This document shows, in pieces, positions 27,780 to 37,156 of a stretch of 64,000 nt of DNA. This DNA is from an uncultured Pelagibacteraceae bacterium (GTDB taxonomy: Bacteria; Pseudomonadota; Alphaproteobacteria; Pelagibacterales; Pelagibacteraceae): contig CACHPL010000001.1 in the NCBI GenBank assembly GCA_902581795.1, positions 434,001-498,000 of the forward strand. The letters run 5' to 3'. The notes below the pieces were generated by a model, which saw nothing but the letters and a program-made list of their open reading frames with translations, searched no databases and had not been told where the DNA came from. Position 1 is the first letter of the stretch. Each line of letters begins with the position of its first letter. Both the position numbers and the translations under genes were made by a program.

Positions 27780-28784
27780 ATGATATTAAAAAGTTTTATA
27801 GTTGAGAAGAATATTAAATTACTAGACCCATATTTTGCCACCCTTATTTATGGTGAAAATATTGGACTCAAGGATGATTTAAAAAAATTAATAAAGGAAA
27901 AATACAATGCATTTGAAAAAATTATTTTAAATCAAGACGAAATAATTAAAGACGATAAAATTTTAAATGAACAAGTAAATAATACTTCTCTTTTCGAGGA
28001 AAAGAAAATTATTATTATAAACGAGGCATCAGAAAAAATTAAAAATATTTTAATTCCAGTATTAGAAAATCATAAAGAAGATCTAAAAATTTTTTTGTTT
28101 TGTCAAAATTTAGATAAGAAATCGTCGTTACGATCATATTTTGAAAAAAATAAAATGACAGGTACTATTCCATGTTATCAAGATACAGACAGAACTTTGT
28201 CCGATTATGTTAGATTTAAACTTAGAGATTACGATGGCCTTAACCAAGATTTAATTAATTTACTTGTTGGTAACTCAGGTTTTGATAGAAAAACGGTAAG
28301 CCAAGAGGTTGATAAAATAAAAAATTTATTTCTAAATCAAAAAATTGATAATAAAAAATTAATCGCCCTTTTAAATAACAAATATAATATAGATTTTAAT
28401 AGCCTAAGAGACAGTTGTTTTTCAGGGGAAAAAGAAATATTAAATAGAAACCTAGGTAATATAACCTTGCAAAATGAGGACATATATTTTTATTTAAACA
28501 ATCTTCATTCCCGTCTTAAAAAATTATTAGATTTGAGAATTGAATATGAAAAATATAAAGATATTAATGTTGCTATGGAAAATATAAAACCTAAAATTTT
28601 TTGGAAAGATAAACCAATTTTTTACAAACAAGTTAAGAAATGGAACTTAAGAAAAATAGAGGATGGAAAAAAAATGCTAAGTGATGCAGAAATCCTAATA
28701 AAAACAAGGCTGAATAGCTACAACGAAATAATTATAAAAGACCTTCTAATAAAGTTGTACCTAAAGGCCAGCTCTACTTCGTAA
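27780..28784 (+). CDS. holA: DNA polymerase III delta subunit
   Basis: 334 residues, the usual size for HolA, the clamp-loader subunit that opens the sliding clamp. Segments such as SLFEEKKIIIINEASEKI, KIFLFCQNLDKKSSLRSYFEK and IPCYQDTDRTLSDYVRFKL fit the family. It follows lptE after 1 nt. Its 3' end overlaps the convergent parB gene by 11 nt. Confidence 0.92.
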   Translation: MILKSFIVEKNIKLLDPYFATLIYGENIGLKDDLKKLIKEKYNAFEKIILNQDEIIKDDKILNEQVNNTSLFEEKKIIIINEASEKIKNILIPVLENHKEDLKIFLFCQNLDKKSSLRSYFEKNKMTGTIPCYQDTDRTLSDYVRFKLRDYDGLNQDLINLLVGNSGFDRKTVSQEVDKIKNLFLNQKIDNKKLIALLNNKYNIDFNSLRDSCFSGEKEILNRNLGNITLQNEDIYFYLNNLHSRLKKLLDLRIEYEKYKDINVAMENIKPKIFWKDKPIFYKQVKKWNLRKIEDGKKMLSDAEILIKTRLNSYNEIIIKDLLIKLYLKASSTS

Positions 28785-29622
28785 GTAGCTTTGAGATTAA
28801 TTCAAATTGTTCTAAAGACTTATATTTAATAACAATTTTACCAGAATTGTTTTTCTTATTAATTATTTCAACATTTAATCCTAGTTTACTCTCTATTTCA
28901 TTTCTAACAAATGAGATATTAGGATCCTCAATTTTTTTTGATTTTGGTTTGCCTTTTTTAATTTTAGCAAGAGACTCTACATCTCTGACTGAAAATTTTT
29001 TTTTAACAATATTTTCTGCAATTTCAGATGCGTTTGGCATGCCTATTAACGGTCTTGCCTGTCCTGCAGTGAGCTTTTCCTCTTCAATCAAACCAATAAT
29101 ATCTTGTGGCAAAGTTAAAAGTCGCAAAGTATTACTCACATGACTTCTGCTCTTAGACATAAATCTGGCTATTTTTTCGTGATCATAACCAAATTCTTTT
29201 GATAATCTCTGGTATCCCTTGGCTTCTTCGATAATATTTAAATCTTGTCTTTGAACATTTTCTACTATTGCTATTTCTAAACTTTTTTGATCATTAACAT
29301 CTAAAACGATGACTGGAATTTCATTAAGACCAGCTTTTTGCGCAGCTAACCACCTTCTTTCTCCTGCAACTATTTCAAATTTATCGGGTTCGTATTTATT
29401 TTTACGAACTGCAACTGGTTGTATAATTCCGTTTTCTTTAATAGACAAAGACAATTCTTTCAGCTTTTCTTCATCAAAAATTGTTCTTGGTTGAAATTTG
29501 TTGCGCTGAATATTGGCAATAGGGATCTTTCTATCGTTAGTTAGGTTAGTTGAAGGTTTTTTTTCAATGTCTCCAAATAATGCTGACAAACCCCTACCTA
29601 AGCCTTTTTTAGCAGGATTCAT
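28774..29622 (-). CDS. parB: Chromosome-partitioning protein ParB
   Basis: 282 residues. The N-terminus KKGLGRGLSALFGD is typical of chromosomal ParB. The CTPase/ParB-N domain follows (IQRNKFQPRTIFDEEKLKELS, IVAGERRWLAAQKAGL, ENVQRQDLNIIEEAKGYQRL), then a helix-turn-helix for parS (MSKSRSHVSNTLRLLTLP) and a short dimerisation tail. It overlaps parA by 4 nt. It binds parS; two matching palindromes lie about 1 kb away inside rsmG. Confidence 0.97.
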   Translation of the reverse strand: MNPAKKGLGRGLSALFGDIEKKPSTNLTNDRKIPIANIQRNKFQPRTIFDEEKLKELSLSIKENGIIQPVAVRKNKYEPDKFEIVAGERRWLAAQKAGLNEIPVIVLDVNDQKSLEIAIVENVQRQDLNIIEEAKGYQRLSKEFGYDHEKIARFMSKSRSHVSNTLRLLTLPQDIIGLIEEEKLTAGQARPLIGMPNASEIAENIVKKKFSVRDVESLAKIKKGKPKSKKIEDPNISFVRNEIESKLGLNVEIINKKNNSGKIVIKYKSLEQFELISKLLTK

Positions 29623-30419
29623 GCTGCGCTACCTATCGAGTCGTTTGCTTGATTAATAAATTCCTCTGCTAAATTAATATAAGATTTACTACCTGTACAA
29701 TTTTTATCATAAATTAAACATGGCATACCATGGGATGGGGCTTCGGATAATCTAACGTTTCTCGGAACAACAGTCTTATAAACTTTATTTTTAAAATGCT
29801 TCCTAGCTTCAACATCTACTTGTGATGATAGCTTGTTTCTTTTATCGAACATAGTTAGTAGCACCCCTCTAATTCCAAGCGCGGGGTTTAGATTTACCTT
29901 TATTCTATCGATTGTCTTAACTAACTGTGTGATTCCCTCCAATGCAAAAAACTCTGTTTGAAGAGGTATTAGCAGCTCATCTGCAGAGACTAATGATATG
30001 ACCGTAAGCAAGCTTAAAGAAGGTGGGCAGTCGATAAAAATATTCTCGTACATCTTAAAATAAGTCTGATTTTCTTTACTTATAATCTCTTTTAGTAAGA
30101 AAGCTCTATTAGCATCATTTGCCGTTTCGACCTCTAGCCCCGATAGATTCACATTTGATCCAATAAGGTCCAAGCCAGGCACGCTACTTTTTTGAATTGC
30201 ACTTTGAGCTGATGTTTTACCGATAAGAACATTGTAGATGCTTTTCTCCTCATTATTGTTTGACTTGCCTAAACCTGTCGTGGCATTGCCTTGGGGATCC
30301 AAATCTATTACTAAAATTTTTTTTCCTTTTTTTGCTAAGGCTGTTGCAAGGTTTATAACAGTCGTAGTCTTTCCGACGCCACCCTTCTGATTAATTACTG
30401 ATATTATAGATCCAGCCAC
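29619..30419 (-). CDS. parA: Chromosome-partitioning ATPase ParA (Soj)
   Basis: 266 residues with the deviant Walker A KGGVGKTTT at about residues 12-20, the LVIDLDPQGNAT motif and the IDCPPSLSLLT Walker B. It has no long N-terminal DNA-binding extension, so it is the chromosomal Soj type. It works with ParB to segregate origins. The gene lies 3 nt after rsmG. Confidence 0.98.
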   Translation of the reverse strand: MAGSIISVINQKGGVGKTTTVINLATALAKKGKKILVIDLDPQGNATTGLGKSNNNEEKSIYNVLIGKTSAQSAIQKSSVPGLDLIGSNVNLSGLEVETANDANRAFLLKEIISKENQTYFKMYENIFIDCPPSLSLLTVISLVSADELLIPLQTEFFALEGITQLVKTIDRIKVNLNPALGIRGVLLTMFDKRNKLSSQVDVEARKHFKNKVYKTVVPRNVRLSEAPSHGMPCLIYDKNCTGSKSYINLAEEFINQANDSIGSAA

Positions 30420-30422
30420 AAT

Positions 30423-31061
30423 TTATTTTGTAGCATCAACTAAAAGTATTTTTGAATCTTTTTCGGTGATGCTAGGTACTAGCTTATACTTATAAATCAT
30501 ATCCTTTGAAGCTTTATTTAACTCATCCTGTGCACTCTTTCCTAGCATAACAATCAGTTTGTGGGGTTTTTTCGCAGTTTCACGTGAAATTCTAAGTATT
30601 TCTGGTAACTTTTTAAAAGCCCTACATACTATGTAGTCAGTATCTATTATATGAGATTGATAATCATTATCACATATATGAACATTTTTAATCTTTAACT
30701 TATCTATATTAGCTTTAATGAACTCAGATTTTACTTTAGATTTTTCATAAAGTTTCACGTGAAACGTGAGAATATCACTGAAAAAAATAGATAGAACAAT
30801 TCCAGGAAACCCACCGCCCGTACCTAAATCTGATAAACTATTAAATTTTTTATGATCTATATATTTTACAAGTTGCCCAGAATCTAGAACATGTCTGTTC
30901 CAAATATCCTTTTCAGAAGTTGATGAGATTAAATTGTACTTTTGATTGAAATTTAAAACCTCTTGTACAAATAATTCGACAAGTTCTAATTTTTTATGAT
31001 TGAAACCGAGACTTTTAGATAAAATCAACTTTGATTTTACCTTGATTTCACTTGAATTCAT
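30423..31061 (-). CDS. rsmG: 16S rRNA (guanine527-N7)-methyltransferase RsmG
   Basis: 212 residues. SAM-binding motif SLSDLGTGGGFPGIVLSIFF and KYNLISS near residue 40 are diagnostic of RsmG/GidB. It methylates G527 of 16S rRNA. It sits between mnmG (7 nt) and parA (3 nt). Two parS-like palindromes lie within its coding sequence, so the gene doubles as a centromere-like site. Confidence 0.96.
   Translation of the reverse strand: MNSSEIKVKSKLILSKSLGFNHKKLELVELFVQEVLNFNQKYNLISSTSEKDIWNRHVLDSGQLVKYIDHKKFNSLSDLGTGGGFPGIVLSIFFSDILTFHVKLYEKSKVKSEFIKANIDKLKIKNVHICDNDYQSHIIDTDYIVCRAFKKLPEILRISRETAKKPHKLIVMLGKSAQDELNKASKDMIYKYKLVPSITEKDSKILLVDATK
30577..30590. promoter_or_regulatory. parS-like site 2 (one mismatch)
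   Basis: GTTTCACGTGAAAT differs from the core parS palindrome GTTTCACGTGAAAC at the last base only. It lies in rsmG, 162 nt from the perfect site. Presumed ParB nucleation site. Confidence 0.75.
30752..30765. promoter_or_regulatory. parS site 1 (perfect core)
   Basis: GTTTCACGTGAAAC is an exact match to the 14-bp core of bacterial parS (consensus TGTTTCACGTGAAACA; flanks here are A and G). It lies in rsmG, about 1.1 kb upstream of parB. In such an AT-rich genome this GC-containing palindrome is very unlikely by chance. Confidence 0.9.
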
Positions 31062-31068
31062 GGGGATT

Positions 31069-32940
31069 CTAGGCTGAAACCCTATGTTTTGCTTTTTTAA
31101 TTGCGCCCAATAAGATTATTGCTGCAGCAGGGGTCACTCCATCGATTCTGAGAGCCTGGCCTAAGGTCTTTGGCCTAATTAATTTTAATTTAGACTTAAC
31201 TTCATTGGAAAGTCCACTAAAAGAGTCATAATCAATCTCTTTGGGTATCACTAGACCTTCATCTTTTTTGAATGTTTTAATATCGCTCTCTTGTTTTGGC
31301 AAATAGCCGGAGTAATGAGCGTTAATTTCAACCTGTTCGTCTATAAAACGTCCATAATGGGGTATGTCAGCCCAAATACCTCTTACATGGCTTAACTTAA
31401 CATTTTTTATTCCCAAGATATCTAATCCAGATCTTTTGACTCCATCCATCGCAATCTTAATTGAATGTTTTGCGGCAATGTTTGGTGTTATAAATTTTTT
31501 TGATAAAGAAATTTCTAAACCATTTATTTTGTTTTGTTTTTCATTAAATAATTTTTTTCTATCCTTTTTTACTAAATTTATTTTGATGCCAATAGGAGTA
31601 AGCCTTTTATCTGCATTATCTGCTCTTAGTGACAATCGGTATTCAGCTCTAGACGTAAACATTCTGTAAGGTTCAGAAACACCCTTTGTGATAAGATCAT
31701 CAATCATGACCCCAATATATGAACTCGCCCTATCTAAAATAAACTCATCTTCTTTTTTGACTTTTAAAGCGGCATTAATTCCGGCTATCAATCCTTGGGC
31801 CGCTGCTTCCTCGTAGCCTGTTGTTCCATTGATTTGACCAGCCAGAAAAAGGGACTCTATTTTTTTGGCTTCTAGACTCGCTTTTAGCTCCCTTGGATCA
31901 ACGTAATCATACTCTATGGCATACCCTGCTCTTATCATTTTAACCTCTTCTAAACCCTTGATTTTAGCTAATATTTTAAGCTGAATATCCTCAGGTAGTG
32001 AAGTTGAAATGCCATTAGGGTAAACCGTGTGATCATCTAGACCTTCGGGCTCTAAAAAAATTTGGTGCTTTTGTTTTTCCTTGAATTTAACAATTTTGTC
32101 TTCGATGGATGGGCAGTATCTTGGCCCCACTCCTTTGATGTTGCCAGAGTACATCGCGCTTCTTGAAATATTATCGCTTATAATTTTATGTACGTTATCG
32201 TTAGTATAAGTCATCCCACAACTTATTTGTTTATTGATAGCCTTAGTAGTTAAAAATGAAAAAAAATAAGGGTCTTTATCTGCTGGTTGCATTTCTAGAT
32301 TTTCAAAATTAATAGTTCTTCCATCTAACCGTGGAGGTGTCCCTGTTTTAAGTCTTCCAATTTTGATGTTAAATTTTTCTAATTGTTCACTTAGTCCTGT
32401 AGATGGTTTTTCATCATACCTGCCAGCTGGTATCTGCTTTTCTCCTATGTGTATTAAGCCGTTTAAAAAAGTCCCTGTGGTAAGAATTAATTGACTACAC
32501 ACTACCTCCTTTCCACTTTGGCAAATGAAGCCTTTAATTTTATCCTTATCAAATATAAATTTCACAACAGGATCAGCTATAACCTCTAAATTCTCATAAT
32601 TGAGCAAAAGTTCCTGCATATATTGCTTATATAATTTTCTGTCTGACTGAGTTCGCGGTCCTCTGACCGCCGGACCTCTGCTTCTATTCAATAATCTGAA
32701 CTGGATTCCTGATTTGTCCGCTATATCACCCATGACTCCATCCAAGGCATCAATTTCTCTAACCAAATGACCTTTGCCTAGTCCTCCTATGGCCGGATTA
32801 CACGACATTTCACCTATTGTCTCTATTTTATGTGTAAAAAGACCTGTATTTACGCCTATTCTAGCCGATGCTGCCGCTGCTTCACATCCTGCGTGTCCAC
32901 CGCCTATAACGGCTACATCAAAGGTCATTTTATTGTTCAT
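31069..32940 (-). CDS. mnmG: tRNA uridine-5-carboxymethylaminomethyl modification enzyme MnmG (GidA)
   Basis: 623 residues, full length. FAD-binding [19 protein letters not shown] is at the start, followed by [39 protein letters not shown] and [16 protein letters not shown]. With MnmE it installs the cmnm5 group on wobble U34 of tRNAs. It lies 47 nt downstream of mnmE and 7 nt upstream of rsmG. Confidence 0.98.
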   Translation of the reverse strand: MNNKMTFDVAVIGGGHAGCEAAAASARIGVNTGLFTHKIETIGEMSCNPAIGGLGKGHLVREIDALDGVMGDIADKSGIQFRLLNRSRGPAVRGPRTQSDRKLYKQYMQELLLNYENLEVIADPVVKFIFDKDKIKGFICQSGKEVVCSQLILTTGTFLNGLIHIGEKQIPAGRYDEKPSTGLSEQLEKFNIKIGRLKTGTPPRLDGRTINFENLEMQPADKDPYFFSFLTTKAINKQISCGMTYTNDNVHKIISDNISRSAMYSGNIKGVGPRYCPSIEDKIVKFKEKQKHQIFLEPEGLDDHTVYPNGISTSLPEDIQLKILAKIKGLEEVKMIRAGYAIEYDYVDPRELKASLEAKKIESLFLAGQINGTTGYEEAAAQGLIAGINAALKVKKEDEFILDRASSYIGVMIDDLITKGVSEPYRMFTSRAEYRLSLRADNADKRLTPIGIKINLVKKDRKKLFNEKQNKINGLEISLSKKFITPNIAAKHSIKIAMDGVKRSGLDILGIKNVKLSHVRGIWADIPHYGRFIDEQVEINAHYSGYLPKQESDIKTFKKDEGLVIPKEIDYDSFSGLSNEVKSKLKLIRPKTLGQALRIDGVTPAAAIILLGAIKKAKHRVSA

Positions 32941-32987
32941 AAATCGAATGTATCGATGAAATATGATTTTACAAGCTCAAAGATGGG

Positions 32988-34319
32988 TTATTTACCAATA
33001 CAAAAGTCCTGAAATATAGAACCCAATATTTCTTCTACATCAACCTTACCTACTATACTCCCGAGATGCCTAGTAGCTAGTCTAAGGTCTTCTGCAGCTG
33101 TTTCGATCTCTTTTTTTTGATCTTTCTTTAAAAATTTTTCTATTTCTTTTAATGCTGCATTAAGTTTATATCGATGCCTTTCTCTAGTAACCAAAATATT
33201 GTTTCCTTTCATAAATTTTTTACTTAGCTGGTCTTTTATTTTCTTTATAAGTTTATCGATATTTTTATTTTTTTTTACTGATATCAAAATTTGGTCATTT
33301 TGATTAAATTCATTTTTTGGATTTTTTTTACTTAGATCTGACTTATTGAAAACTAGAATACAGTCCTTATTGATCAATTTTTTAAGGTCTTTATTAATCG
33401 TTTTTTTTGATGCATCTACCATTACCAAAGTTAAATCGGCATCTTTGGCTTTCTTAATAGCTCTTTTTATTCCCTCTTCTTCGACCTTATTTTTGACATT
33501 TCTTATGCCAGCTGTATCTGCAAGAATTACTGGGTATCCATCAATATTAAGATAGGTTTCTATAACATCCCGTGTAGTACCTTCTTGTTCAGATACTATA
33601 GCAGCTTCTCTTTTGGAAAGAAGATTTAATAAAGAAGATTTTCCAGCGTTTACATCTCCGACAATCGATATTTTGAATCCATCTCTAATTTTTTCCCCAA
33701 TTTTCTGATCTTCTAAAATTTGTTGAATATCTTTATATACCTGCTTTATAGAGACCTGGACTTCTTTTAAGACATTGTCTGGAAGATCGTCTTCAGCAAA
33801 GTCTATTTTTGCCTCAATATACGATAAGGATTTCACCAGTTTCTCTCTTAAAGAATTATAGTGATTTGATGCGTTTCCTTGAATTAATTTTATAGCCTGC
33901 TGCCTCTGAAGTTCAGTTTCAGCATTTATAAGATCTCCTATACTTTCAGCCTCTATTAAGTCCATTTTGTTGTTTTGAAACGCTAACTTTGTAAATTCTC
34001 CTGGTTCTGCTAATCTACAATTTTCTTGCTTTCCAAGTACGCTTAAAAAACAACTAACAACAGCATTACTTCCATGTGTATGGAATTCTGCTAAATCTTG
34101 GCCTGTGTAACTATTTGGTCCAGGGGACCATAGCAGCAATCCCTCGTCAATAATCTTTCCGTTCGAAGGATCATAAAATTTACAAAGATTAACCTCTTTG
34201 GATTTGAGGTCATTTTTTTTTGTAATTAACTTTGAAATACGAAGACTATCTTTTCCTGACAATCTGAGTATTGCAATGCCCGAAGGACCTTTTCCTGTTG
34301 ATAGTGCAAAGATATTCAT
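32988..34319 (-). CDS. mnmE: tRNA modification GTPase MnmE (TrmE)
   Basis: 443 residues. An N-terminal tetrahydrofolate-binding domain, a central helical domain and an inserted G domain with GDVNAGKSSLLN (about 223-234), TAGIR and NKSD motifs. The C-terminus FCIGK holds the catalytic cysteine. It works with MnmG. It is the head gene of the minus-strand mnmE-mnmG-rsmG-parA-parB run and diverges from ogt. Confidence 0.97.
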   Translation of the reverse strand: MNIFALSTGKGPSGIAILRLSGKDSLRISKLITKKNDLKSKEVNLCKFYDPSNGKIIDEGLLLWSPGPNSYTGQDLAEFHTHGSNAVVSCFLSVLGKQENCRLAEPGEFTKLAFQNNKMDLIEAESIGDLINAETELQRQQAIKLIQGNASNHYNSLREKLVKSLSYIEAKIDFAEDDLPDNVLKEVQVSIKQVYKDIQQILEDQKIGEKIRDGFKISIVGDVNAGKSSLLNLLSKREAAIVSEQEGTTRDVIETYLNIDGYPVILADTAGIRNVKNKVEEEGIKRAIKKAKDADLTLVMVDASKKTINKDLKKLINKDCILVFNKSDLSKKNPKNEFNQNDQILISVKKNKNIDKLIKKIKDQLSKKFMKGNNILVTRERHRYKLNAALKEIEKFLKKDQKKEIETAAEDLRLATRHLGSIVGKVDVEEILGSIFQDFCIGK

Positions 34320-34354
34320 TTGTTTTTTTTCAGTTTTTTCATAGCATAGAATAT

Positions 34355-34804
34355 ATGGAAAATACCATTTCTTTTAACACTAAGTTTGGCTGGATTTCAG
34401 CCTCAGAAAAAGACAATAAAATAACTAAAATTCAATTTAAAAGGGTTAGGGTTAAAGGAAATTTTACAAAAAATCTTAAAAAACTCAGAAAAATTATAGA
34501 ATTATATTTTGAAAAAAAAATAGAAAAAATAGACGTTCAAGTCAAAATTGATGGAAATTTTATGCAAAAAAAAATTTGGGATGAAACGAAAAAGATAAAA
34601 AAGGGAATGACAAAAAGTTATGGAGAAATTGCTAAAAAATTGAAAATTTCTCCTAGATATGTGGGTCGAGTTTGTGGTGAAAATCAACACGTTTTATTCA
34701 TCCCTTGTCATCGCGTAGTGAGATCAGATGGATCTTTAGGGGGATTTTCAGCTCCGAATGGACAGAAGTTAAAGGGAAAATTGCTTAAATTTGAAAAAAA
34801 TTAG
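34355..34804 (+). CDS. ogt: Methylated-DNA-protein cysteine methyltransferase
   Basis: 149 residues from the ATG at 34355. The reading frame is open further upstream, but that extension runs into mnmE and has no family similarity. The active site PCHRVVRSDGSLGGFSAPNG is present with acceptor Cys near residue 120, preceded by the MTKSYGEIAKKL helix-turn-helix part. It repairs O6-alkylguanine by suicide transfer. Could be named ogt or ada C-domain type. Confidence 0.93.
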   Translation: MENTISFNTKFGWISASEKDNKITKIQFKRVRVKGNFTKNLKKLRKIIELYFEKKIEKIDVQVKIDGNFMQKKIWDETKKIKKGMTKSYGEIAKKLKISPRYVGRVCGENQHVLFIPCHRVVRSDGSLGGFSAPNGQKLKGKLLKFEKN

Positions 34805-34848
34805 ATATTTTTTGACATAAAATAATTTAAAACTATAAACAAATATAG

Positions 34849-35511
34849 ATGACAAGTTCTATTAAAATTTCACCCTCAATTTTATCAGCAGATTTTAGTA
34901 AATTAGGGCAAGAAATCATATCATTGGACAAAGCTGGAGCAGACTATATTCATGTTGATGTAATGGATGGGCACTTTGTTCCAAATATAACTATCGGTCC
35001 CGAGGTAATTAAAAAATTAAGACCATTAACAAAGAAAGTTTTTGATGTCCATTTAATGATATCGCCGGTTGACAAATATATTGAAGCTTTTTCGGATGCT
35101 GGAGCTGATATCATTACCTTTCACCCGGAAGCTACAGAAAATATTGATGTAACAATAAATTTAATAAAAAAACATAAGAAAAAAGTAGGTATTTCGTTAA
35201 AACCAAAATCAAGCATTAATTTAATAAAAGATTATATTACTAAGATTGACCTAATACTCATTATGAGTGTGGAACCTGGGTTTGGTGGACAAAAATTTAT
35301 GCCAGAGGTAATTGATAAATTAAAAGATATCAAAAAAATTATCTCTGAGAAAAAAATTAAATTAGATTTAGAGATTGATGGAGGAATAAATTTTAAAAAT
35401 TCTAAAATTGCTAAAGATGCAGGTGCAAATGTTTTAGTATCAGGCTCAACGATATTTAATGAAAATAGCGGTGATTTAAAGAAAAATATAAACTTACTTC
35501 GTGAAAGTTAA
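34849..35511 (+). CDS. rpe: Ribulose-phosphate 3-epimerase
   Basis: 220 residues. TIM-barrel signatures: ISPSILSADFSKLG at the start, HVDVMDGHFVPNITIGP, FDVHLMI, MSVEPGFGGQKF and LEIDGGIN. It interconverts ribulose-5-P and xylulose-5-P. It is the first of a plus-strand run with the heparinase-like gene and purH, with spacers of 3-4 nt. Confidence 0.98.
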   Translation: MTSSIKISPSILSADFSKLGQEIISLDKAGADYIHVDVMDGHFVPNITIGPEVIKKLRPLTKKVFDVHLMISPVDKYIEAFSDAGADIITFHPEATENIDVTINLIKKHKKKVGISLKPKSSINLIKDYITKIDLILIMSVEPGFGGQKFMPEVIDKLKDIKKIISEKKIKLDLEIDGGINFKNSKIAKDAGANVLVSGSTIFNENSGDLKKNINLLRES

Positions 35512-35514
35512 TAA

Positions 35515-37152
35515 ATGCTATATTTTAGAAATGCTTATATCTATTTTTCATCTTTAAAGAAAATATTATCTAAGTCTGCAAAAGAACTAATTTTTTATAC
35601 AAATTTTTACAATAAATTATTAATATCAAAAAATCCCTCAAGATTTTTCTTCTATCCAAATCCTTATTTGCTATCTCCACTTTTAAATCACAAAAGTTTT
35701 TTGTTTAAAATATCCAAAGATGAAATTAATAGTTTTTGGTCCGAATACTCAGGTGAAAAAGATATACATAATTTTTTATGGTTAAATTTAATTGACAGAA
35801 AAACAGATTTTAAAATTATTCAAGAAATTATCAAACATTGGATTCTAAAATTTGGAAATTATAATAAAAATACATGGAAAGAAAATATAATTGGAAAAAG
35901 AACTATCGCTTGGATTTCAAATGGAGAAATGATTTTAAGCAGTAATGACATAGATTTAAAAGATAATTTTTTTAGATGTTTAATAAAACAAATCAATTTT
36001 ATAAAAAAAAATATTAATAATTTTTCTAATGATACAAAAAAAATTCCTTCAATAAGTGCCATTATACTATCAGGCTTGGTGTTTAAGGAATATTTTAACA
36101 ACTACAATCTTGGTCTTAAAGAATTAAAAAAAATAATAGATGTATATTTTGATAAAGATGGCTTTCCAAAAAGTAGAAATTCTGAAAGCTTAATAATATT
36201 TTTACAATATTTTATTCTTATAAAAGAATGGATAAAAAATGGTCAAGAGTATGTTCCTGACTACCTAGAAAAAATAATTGATAAAAATTTAACTTGTTTA
36301 AATTCATTTAATAATTCCAGCAAAACATTGCCTCTATTCAATGGATCAACTGAAAAAAATTTAGAAAATTTTATAGAGTATTTAAATAAATTAAACTACA
36401 GTTTCGATAAAAATTTACCCTCTGTAGGTAAAATACAGATAGTAAAAAATAAAAAAGCAACTTTGTATTTTGACTCTGGGGATCCGCCAATTCGTCAACT
36501 TTCAAAGGATTATCAATCAGGCCCTTTGTCTTTTGAATATTTTAATGAGAAGGACAAAATAATTACAAACTGTGGTTATGGAAGAAAAATATCTAAAAAA
36601 ACTAAATTTATCAGCAAATTTACCTCTGCACAATCAACTCTATGTTTAGAAAACACATCGGTAGTGAAGTTTAAAAAAAATTCCCTTGTAAATAATATTT
36701 ATGGGCCAACAATAATTAACTCATTCAAAATATTTGATTTAAAGAGGGATGAAGATAGGACAAATATTATTATTAGCGCAACACATAATGCCTACTTAAA
36801 AAAATTTGGATATCTTCACAAAAGAACAATTAAGTTTTTTAAAAAAAACAATAACATCTCAGGTTCAGACACTCTTATTAGAAAATATGACGCTAAAAAC
36901 GTCAAATTTTGCATAAGATTTCACATATACCCTGGTATAAACGCCATAAAGACTGTAAGTGGCAAAAATATACTTTTGCAAATTAATAAAAAAAAATCTT
37001 TAGTCTTTTCCACGAGCTTTGGAAATGTGGAGGTAGAAAAAAGCATATTTTTAGGTCGAAATAAAGTTTTAAATAACCAATGTATCGTTATTTATGGTGA
37101 TGCAAAAAATCAAGATACAAATATTGATTGGGAATTAAAAAAAGCTAGTTAA
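35515..37152 (+). CDS. Heparinase II/III family protein
   Basis: 545 residues. The C-terminal half shows the heparinase II/III pattern (DSGDPP, GPLSFEYF, STLCLENTS, HNAYLKKFGYLHKRTIKF), and the N-terminal half is the helical domain of the same family. In alphaproteobacteria this gene is regularly found just before purH. No signal peptide is seen, so the polysaccharide-lyase function is uncertain. It may process a cell-envelope polymer. Confidence 0.82.
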   Translation: MLYFRNAYIYFSSLKKILSKSAKELIFYTNFYNKLLISKNPSRFFFYPNPYLLSPLLNHKSFLFKISKDEINSFWSEYSGEKDIHNFLWLNLIDRKTDFKIIQEIIKHWILKFGNYNKNTWKENIIGKRTIAWISNGEMILSSNDIDLKDNFFRCLIKQINFIKKNINNFSNDTKKIPSISAIILSGLVFKEYFNNYNLGLKELKKIIDVYFDKDGFPKSRNSESLIIFLQYFILIKEWIKNGQEYVPDYLEKIIDKNLTCLNSFNNSSKTLPLFNGSTEKNLENFIEYLNKLNYSFDKNLPSVGKIQIVKNKKATLYFDSGDPPIRQLSKDYQSGPLSFEYFNEKDKIITNCGYGRKISKKTKFISKFTSAQSTLCLENTSVVKFKKNSLVNNIYGPTIINSFKIFDLKRDEDRTNIIISATHNAYLKKFGYLHKRTIKFFKKNNNISGSDTLIRKYDAKNVKFCIRFHIYPGINAIKTVSGKNILLQINKKKSLVFSTSFGNVEVEKSIFLGRNKVLNNQCIVIYGDAKNQDTNIDWELKKAS

Positions 37153-37156
37153 AATA

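Noticed and set aside
32774-33012. Plus-strand ORFs across the mnmG/mnmE junction
   Set aside because: They are antisense to conserved N-terminal mnmG sequence and have no Shine-Dalgarno or recognisable domain.
34271-34354. Longer N-terminal extension of the ogt gene
   Set aside because: It would lie within mnmE and add sequence without similarity; the ATG at 34355 gives the normal family length.
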